A model generated the notes under the pieces. It was not told the origin of the DNA and ran no database searches. It saw only the letters and a list, made by a program, of their open reading frames with translations. 64,000 bases of DNA from Odontesthes bonariensis (taxonomy: Eukaryota; Chordata; Actinopteri; Atheriniformes; Atherinopsidae), in NCBI RefSeq assembly GCF_027942865.1, contig NC_134516.1, positions 17,907,822 through 17,971,821 on the forward strand. Reading direction: 5' to 3'. Shown here piece by piece: positions 45,407-64,000 of the stretch. How positions within the stretch are numbered: the first letter of the stretch is position 1; the number at the start of each line of letters is the position of its first letter. The translations under genes were made by a program, and so were the position numbers.

Positions 45407-47399
45407 CTTTTAACAACATCTGGGAACACCTGGAACTGAGTAGACCAGCTGCTGGACCTTTGGGAGAGGAATGTTGTCCCATTGTTGTCTGGTAGAGGAT
45501 TCTAGCTGCTCAGCAGTCCTGGGTCTTCAGTAAAGCCCCCCCCAACACCATCAGAGGTGCAGGCTTTGAACTGAGAGCTGATAACCAGCTGGATGGTCCC
45601 TCTCCTCTTTAGTCTGGAGGACGCAGCGTCCATGGTTCTGATCCATCTGACCACAGGACAGTTTTCCTCTTCAGTCCATTTTAAATGAGCTTTGGTCCAG
45701 AGGAGACGGCAGAGTTTCTGGATCATGTTCCCATGTGGCTTCTTCTCTGCCTGATGGAGCTCTAACCTGCATCTGTGGATGTTACGCTGAGCTGTGTTCA
45801 GACCATGATTCCTGGAAGTGTTCCTGAGTCCAGGCAGTGATTTCCAGGACAGAATCAGGTCTGTTTTTAATGCAGAGCTGCCTGAAGCCCACAGAGATGT
45901 CTCCAGATCCTCTGAATCCTTTGATGATGTTTTGTTCTGTAGATGATGGAAAATTCAGTCTGACGAACATTATTCTGAAATTGATCCACAATTTGTCGAC
46001 ACAGTTTCTGCAGATTGTTGAAGCTCTGTTCATCTTTACTTCTGAGAGACTCTGCCTCTCCAGCCTTTTGTTGCCCCGACCCAACTTTTTTGAGACGTGT
46101 TGCTGCCCTCAGATTCAAGATGAGCTCATAGTTTTTATTCGATAGTAAAATGTCTCACTTTAAACATCTGATATGTTTTATTGTGAGTAAGATATTAGAT
46201 TTGTAAATCATTGCGTTTTGTTTTATGTACATTTTGCACAGCATATCGGCTTTTTTGAGAATCTGTTTGTTTCTTCACATCCTGTATAATGTTTGTATGT
46301 TGGTGGGAGGCTGTCGTACCTACTGATCCTCTCAGATGCCACTAACTGAACCTGAATGAACAAAAGCACCAAGAAGCAACAACCCAACATGTAAAACTGA
46401 CAAGCTGACGGTACATGAGGGTGGATTTTTCCTTTATAGCGCTGTTGTGTACTCAGAATGTGAATTGTGAATCCTGAAGTTCATAAAACGGAGACATATA
46501 TGCATTTAAATCCATCTGTGATGGAGGTTTTTAAACTAAGCTGAGGGCAAAATAGGGTAAAAAACTGTCTCAGTCAAACCTGAACTGACATGCAGGTTTT
46601 TATCATGGATTTTCAACAGTATTAACATATTTCTGCTGTATGTTCGAACATATATGCACACAGTGTTCCTGTATGATAATTGTAGAACTTATCACGCACA
46701 AGAGGCAAGCTGTGCACACAAGCAATAGAAGTGCAGTGTCTGGTGTTGTTTTAGTGTAGCGGTTAGAAACCACCGATCTTTCCTGCTCTGATCATCAGTG
46801 TTCCTGCTGAGTTCTGTAACCACTTATCCAACAAGGCCTTTGTGTTTCAATGAAACCTGCATTCAGATTTTGGTGAACTCTCTGTAACTGTGATTAAGTG
46901 TACTGTGTGTGAGAACTGTGACCTGCAGTACATATCAAACATGGTAGCTGTAAAAGCCTTACATATATATACTGTATGTGTATATACACGCACATTATGA
47001 ATTATACAGTATCTATATCACTCTGTACACACTCACACACACGTGTCCATATATATGTGTGTCGGTGTGTCTCGATTGGTTTTCCTGAATTTTGTGTTGA
47101 TTGATAAGTGCAGTATTCATAAAACAATGTATGCCTTCAAGTTAAAAGATATTAAGTATGATTATTCCTGATTCATCCCTTTTTTTTTTAAGTCTCTCAC
47201 ACTGATGATAACTCAACTGTGTTTCTGAATTTCAGGAGGTGGAAGAATATAATTATTATAGTAGAATATCACAGAGATATCTCATGAATCCAGCACTGAA
47301 TATACAGTTGTTGCATTCATTTTCACATTTCAGGCTGAAGTTGGGTATTTTAGGGCTATTAATGAGGTGAAAACAACAATAATGTTAAGTCGAACAGGT

Positions 47400-47490
47400 C
47401 CACTGAATTGGTCCCAGGGTGCTCAGGTCCTGTGGCTGCAGAACGAGCCCAGATCATCAGCCCTCCACCACCGTGCTTGACAGTTGGTAT
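47400..47490 (-). mobile_element. Small Tc1 fragment
   Basis: GTGCTCAGGTCCTGTGGCTG and the following bases match 37228-37275 of the Tc1 element in stradb. About 90 bp remain. Confidence 0.7.
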
Positions 47491-48963
47491 GAGGCGTTTG
47501 GTTTTCTCTGACTTGAAATTGGATGTGTGGTACTTTCTCTTTCACATTCACTTTAACATTGAATTCGTCAAGCAAACCAATGTTCCCAAAGTAAATTATC
47601 CAACTATGACAAGATATTTTCTGTTCTTATATACTTTAATTACTACGAGATGACCGTTTTTATGGTCTTTAAAATGAACTTTTCTCGGTTTATTTAGGTT
47701 TTTCATTAGTTTGTGTGAAACAATCTGCAGACATAGACTATTCTTTGGTCATGCTTTTTAATGAAGGCTGGAACAGGTACACGAATAGACACATCTTGCC
47801 TCCAACTCTCACTTCTGAACACTGTCAATGTGTCGACGGGGAGGAAAAACCTGCGTTTCTTCTTCATTGGTAAAGAAAATAATCCTCAAACATCACATAA
47901 ACACAATTACAGGTCTCCCGTTGTACACATTTATTTTCTGTTCCACAGGGCGGCGGTAAAAGCTAAAAACAAACCGAGTCCAGCCCTTAGCAACCGCGAA
48001 GGTCCACATCGACAACGTAAAGTTGGGAACAAGTGTCGCAAACACACTGAGCGCTTTGACTCATGCTAAGAGCACATTTCGCCACTATTAAACATGGATT
48101 TTTCTGTTATAAAACCGACACAAAAGAAAGAAATTGTGTCCTGCAACGAAAAGGCAGTTTAAGCCCAATAAAGATTTTCCAGTTTTATGCCTGAAGCGCA
48201 TTCATTCAGTTACTGCAGTGTGGGTTGTTTCCGGTTCATTAAAATAAAAGTTCGTCCCGTTACGTGCTAACAGAGCATTTAATTTAACAAACGTCTGTAT
48301 ATGGGAAGTTATTGATGTTAGAGCCATGTTGGGAGTTATTGGCAAAGTTACTTTGGTCAAGTTACTTTTTGACAGAATTATGAAGCCAATTTCGGAGTTT
48401 AAGAAATGTTTTTAAATATATAGACTTAAAATGAGTCAAAACACAATGTTGTGAGTGATTTTTGTGAGTGAGTTTTGAAAAGATATCCAGTTAACATTTG
48501 TTTTCTTACGATAAGAAACTTCTGTGGGAATTTAAGAACAGAGGTTCATTATCTGTTGAAGACTGAACTGTAAAGATGGCGTGCAAATTAAAAAAAAAAA
48601 AAAATTACATCTTACCTTTAGCACCAGAAACAAATAAAATGGAAAAATGTACATCCTAAAAAGTTTAGGAAAGATAGATTTCCAGTTTTATTGAGTAAAT
48701 TGTGGAAGTTTTATTCATTGTATGAGAAGTTATAGATGTGAAAATGTTTAGATAAAAATATACGGTACATAAGAAAAAAATATATATATCAGTGCAAGAA
48801 GAAATGTTATGGAAGCAAAGATACTCAATTTTCTTAAAAACAGTATGTTGTCATAACTTTTATTCTAAATGTATTTTTACAGAACATCTAAAAATGTAAT
48901 AACTTGGAATTTAGCTGCAAAAAGTTTGATTGTTTCTATTAATCTTATTTTTGTGAAGTATTA

Positions 48964-49026
48964 TTATTAATGAGCTCAATAAGCTCATTAATAAGCATAT
49001 TGTATGTAACACCCATATGGGTGTTA
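48964..49026. repeat. Two perfect palindromes
   Basis: Arms TTATTAATGAGCT / AGCTCATTAATAA (48964-48976, 48982-48994) enclose a 5-bp loop. TAACACCCAT / ATGGGTGTTA (49007-49026) has no loop. AT-rich surroundings. Confidence 0.85.
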
Positions 49027-49353
49027 TACAGATCAAATAAATGATTATGCATTTATATATTTAAAATGAATAACTTATCTTAGTGCTTCTTCCATTGAGT
49101 GAAAACCTGTGAGCTGCTTTGAAATATTTTATCGTTAGCCTTATTATTGGGAAATTGACAATTTTCTACTAAACATATTTTCTTTTTTTTATATATATCA
49201 GGTTTCTTGTTATTTATACTTAAAAGTAAATTATTGTCCATAATCAGTTATTTCTCGTTTAATGACGTGTAATCCTTATTATTAGTCATATGATTGTATT
49301 AATATGTCAGCTGTATCCTCAGTGTGCTGCGTTTTTCTTCACTAATGAAACGT

Positions 49354-49458
49354 AACCTCACTTAATGTTTAAACATTAAGTGAGGTTTACTCCACCACGA
49401 CCGAACTTTCCAAACATTTAAACTTTAAATGTTTGGAAAGTTTGGTCGTGGTGGTGGA
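49354..49458. repeat. Two adjacent long palindromes upstream of nbeal1
   Basis: 49354-49387 is a perfect 34-bp palindrome (AACCTCACTTAATGTTT and its complement). 49391-49458 is a near-perfect hairpin with a single central base (CCAAACATTTAAA C TTTAAATGTTTGG core), one mismatch and one 3-bp offset. They are separated by 3 bp. Confidence 0.88.
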
Positions 49459-49600
49459 TTAAATAAAGTAAAATTACGTTAAATAAATCTACCTCTCTTA
49501 TTTTGAAATGAATCCAAACAGACGTTGAAGGGAGTTTCCGGTTTACGAGCGTGGCCGCTGTCGCGAGCTTATCACAGTAACAACAACTCAGTGGACGGCG

Positions 49601-50285
49601 TCAGTGACGTCAGTTGGCCGTTTCTTTACTCAGGTAACAGTTGGCCGTTTCTTTACGCAGGTAAGTGGTCTTCAAGTTGTCGACGGTTTGAATCCGTCTG
49701 CTGCCGTTTTTATCTGCTTTTATGCGACTCGGGTCGCCGGGCAGGCTGGGGCGGACGAGGCGTTTCTGTCACATGAAGAAGAGGAGGAGGTGGAGGAGGA
49801 AGACGGGGGGCTTAAAAAAATAGAAATAGGCTTTTTTTTTTTCTCTGTGGTAGACGCTTTTAATGGTGTGTGTGTTTAGCCAAAACCGCCTCAGTCCGTC
49901 TGCGCCCGGAGCCCAACAGGGCAGCTCAAAGTGCACAGGGAGTTGCACAGTTACTGGAGGTATTTTCGCCATTTGTCTCACCGTGATATCTAAGTGTCTC
50001 TGTTGTGGTATCCATAGCGCAAAACGCCGCTGGAAGGACCTCCAAGAAGCCCGGGCCCCTGATGCTCCAGTCCCCTCCTCTGTCATGGTCATGGAATGAG
50101 CACAACTCCAGAGCTCGTCAAACCTGGGTCATTTTTAGCGCTTGTGAAGGAGTGTTAGACCTCGCCAGAGCTGGGCAGTCATGGTTTTGGGCGTTGAGAG
50201 GTTTAGCTCATGATGGAAACCATGAAGCAGCCAGGGAAGTGACCACGGTGGACACCGCAGCCTGAGGGTGTCCCTCACAGGCACC
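49601..50285 (+). promoter_or_regulatory. nbeal1: Presumed nbeal1 promoter and 5' UTR, with duplicated splice donor
   Basis: The stretch before the nbeal1 ATG is relatively CG-rich. It contains a strong donor, ACGCAG|GTAAGT, at 49660-49661, compatible with a non-coding first exon spliced to the exon with the ATG at 50286. A 27-bp segment including this donor is tandemly duplicated (49611-49637 and 49638-49664). Inference only. Confidence 0.4.
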
Positions 50286-63033
<12,748 letters not shown>

Positions 63034-63119
63034 TAACAACAGCACGTTTGTTTAATTATGATAAACAATACAGCGGTTATGGATCACACAACTTAGGAAT
63101 ACACGGTTCACTCAAGTGC

Positions 63120-64000
63120 ATAAAGTCGAGTGAGAAAGAAAGTACATCCCTCATCATAGATGTCCTTACCAAGACCTAAAATGAGATGAATACAACCTCA
63201 GATGAGCAACAACACATGACATATTTCACTGTCATGATGTGTTTAACTTAAACTAAACCAAAATGCTTAAGCAGTGTCTGAAAAAACAAAGGGAACCCTT
63301 ACTGCTTCCATAGGAGATAAGTAGCAGCACGTTTGGAGGAAACCAAACAAGGCATATCAGCATTTTTGGTAAATGCAACATCAGACAAACAGCACATGAC
63401 ATATTACACTGTAATTATTTATTTGTTATAAACTAAAGGGTTAGAAGGCCATTTCCAAACTATCTGGAGTCCATCATTCTACAGAGAGAAAGTGGAAAAC
63501 ATTCAGGACAGCTGTCAATCTTCCCAGGAGTGGACGTCCCAGAAAGGTCACCCCAAGATCAGAAACCCAAGAGCTACATCTCAGACTCTGCAGGCCTCAG
63601 TTAGCATGTTAAAGGTTAAAGGTCACCCCAAGATCAGAAACCCAAGAGCTACATCTCAGACTCTGCAGGCCTCAGTCAGCATGTTAAAGGTTAAAGGTCA
63701 CCCCAAGGTCAGAAACCCAAGAGCTACATCTCAGACTCTGCAGGCCTCAGTCAGCATGTTAAAGGTTAAAGGTCACCACAAGGTCAGAAACCCAAGAGCT
63801 ACATCTCAGACTCTGCAGGCCTCAGTCAGCATGTTAAAGGTTAAAGGTCACCCCAAGGTCAGAAACCCAAGAGCTACATCTCAGACTCTGCAGGCCTCAG
63901 TTAGCATGTTAAAGGTTAAAGGTCACCCCAAGGTCAGAAACCCAAGAGCTACATCTCAGACTCTGCAGGCCTCAGTTAGCATGTTAAAGGTTAAAGGTCA
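63120..64000 (+). mobile_element. Tc1-like element with internal tandem amplification (runs off the window)
   Basis: 63440-63600 is the reverse complement of 37500-37700 in the stradb-intron Tc1 copy, and 63330-63350 (GCACGTTTGGAGGAAACCAA) matches its catalytic part. A large internal section is missing between them, so the copy is rearranged. It lies in the nbeal1 intron after exon 62905-63032. Confidence 0.7.
63546..64000 (+). repeat. 75-bp tandem repeat, at least 6 units
   Basis: Units start at 63546, 63621, 63696, 63771, 63846 and 63921, with a seventh beginning at 63996. Each starts GGTCACCCCAAG and ends GTTAAAGGTTAAA. They derive from Tc1 transposase-coding sequence. As 75 is a multiple of 3, each frame is repeated. 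The array extends past the window edge. Confidence 0.95.

Larger units (their letters stand above)
44486..46265. mobile_element. DNA transposon with long inverted ends, carrying two nested insertions
   Basis: The left end (AAAAAAAGTTGGGACACTGT) and right end (about 46145-46265) are about 100-bp imperfect inverted repeats. The interior has no intact transposase. A related, uninterrupted copy is at 58845-59225 and a fragment at 39245. I recognise the family as abundant in teleosts but cannot name its superfamily with confidence. It lies just downstream of stradb, possibly inside its 3' UTR. Confidence 0.75.
46266..49600. other. Intergenic region between stradb and nbeal1
   Basis: No gene recognised. 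It is AT-rich, with alternating TA/TG stretches near 46960-47070, a small Tc1 fragment at 47400-47490 and a group of palindromes at 48964-49458. The first part may belong to the stradb 3' UTR. Confidence 0.5.

Overview
The window is nuclear DNA of a ray-finned (teleost) fish. Genes are split by GT-AG introns. Intergenic and intronic DNA is full of fish-type mobile elements: Tc1/mariner copies, hAT and Harbinger-like elements, L2-like and L1-like LINE fragments, a tRNA-derived SINE, MITEs and minisatellites. There is no bacterial or viral gene organisation. Three of the main genes (trak2, stradb, nbeal1) are neighbours of the kind found on human 2q33, which fixes their identity better than similarity alone.

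Layout. 1-4743: a lone DUF4806-like exon, an L2-like LINE remnant and a small intact zinc-finger-like gene, all on the minus strand. 4978-5340: a Tc1 transposase fragment. 5870-13573 (+): a 16-exon TRIM ubiquitin ligase gene (RING, two B-boxes, coiled coil, long Pro/Ser/Arg-rich linker, PRY-SPRY). 14384-14426: poly(A) signals of two converging genes. 14400-32774 (-): trak2, 15 coding exons plus an alternative first exon. Its 3' UTR and one intron hold large minisatellites, and two other introns hold complete hAT insertions with 8-bp target duplications. About 35.4-36.0 kb: probable shared promoter between the divergent trak2 and stradb. 36398-44043 (+): stradb, a pseudokinase gene; its initiating exon was not found. 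44.5-46.3 kb: a DNA transposon carrying two younger nested insertions. 46.3-49.6 kb: intergenic DNA with a cluster of perfect palindromes. 50286 to beyond 63032 (+): the 5' part of nbeal1, with a 9.8-kb first coding intron packed with repeats. The window ends inside a Tc1 copy carrying a 75-bp tandem amplification.

Function. TRAK2 is a mitochondrial kinesin/dynein adaptor. STRADB is a pseudokinase partner of LKB1 and MO25. NBEAL1 is a BEACH-family trafficking protein of which only the N-terminus is seen. The TRIM is a candidate innate-immunity E3 ligase. Nothing suggests they form one pathway; this is a conserved gene neighbourhood, not an operon.

I found no clear new molecular system. The observations best worth a second look are the alternative trak2 start exon, the run of eleven same-phase linker exons in the TRIM gene, the RecQ-helicase-like fragment inside a 557-bp element with a 9-bp target duplication, the two minisatellites with internal order, and a tandemly duplicated splice donor upstream of nbeal1. 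All exon borders were read by eye from splice signals, reading phase and remembered family sequences; no alignment was run.
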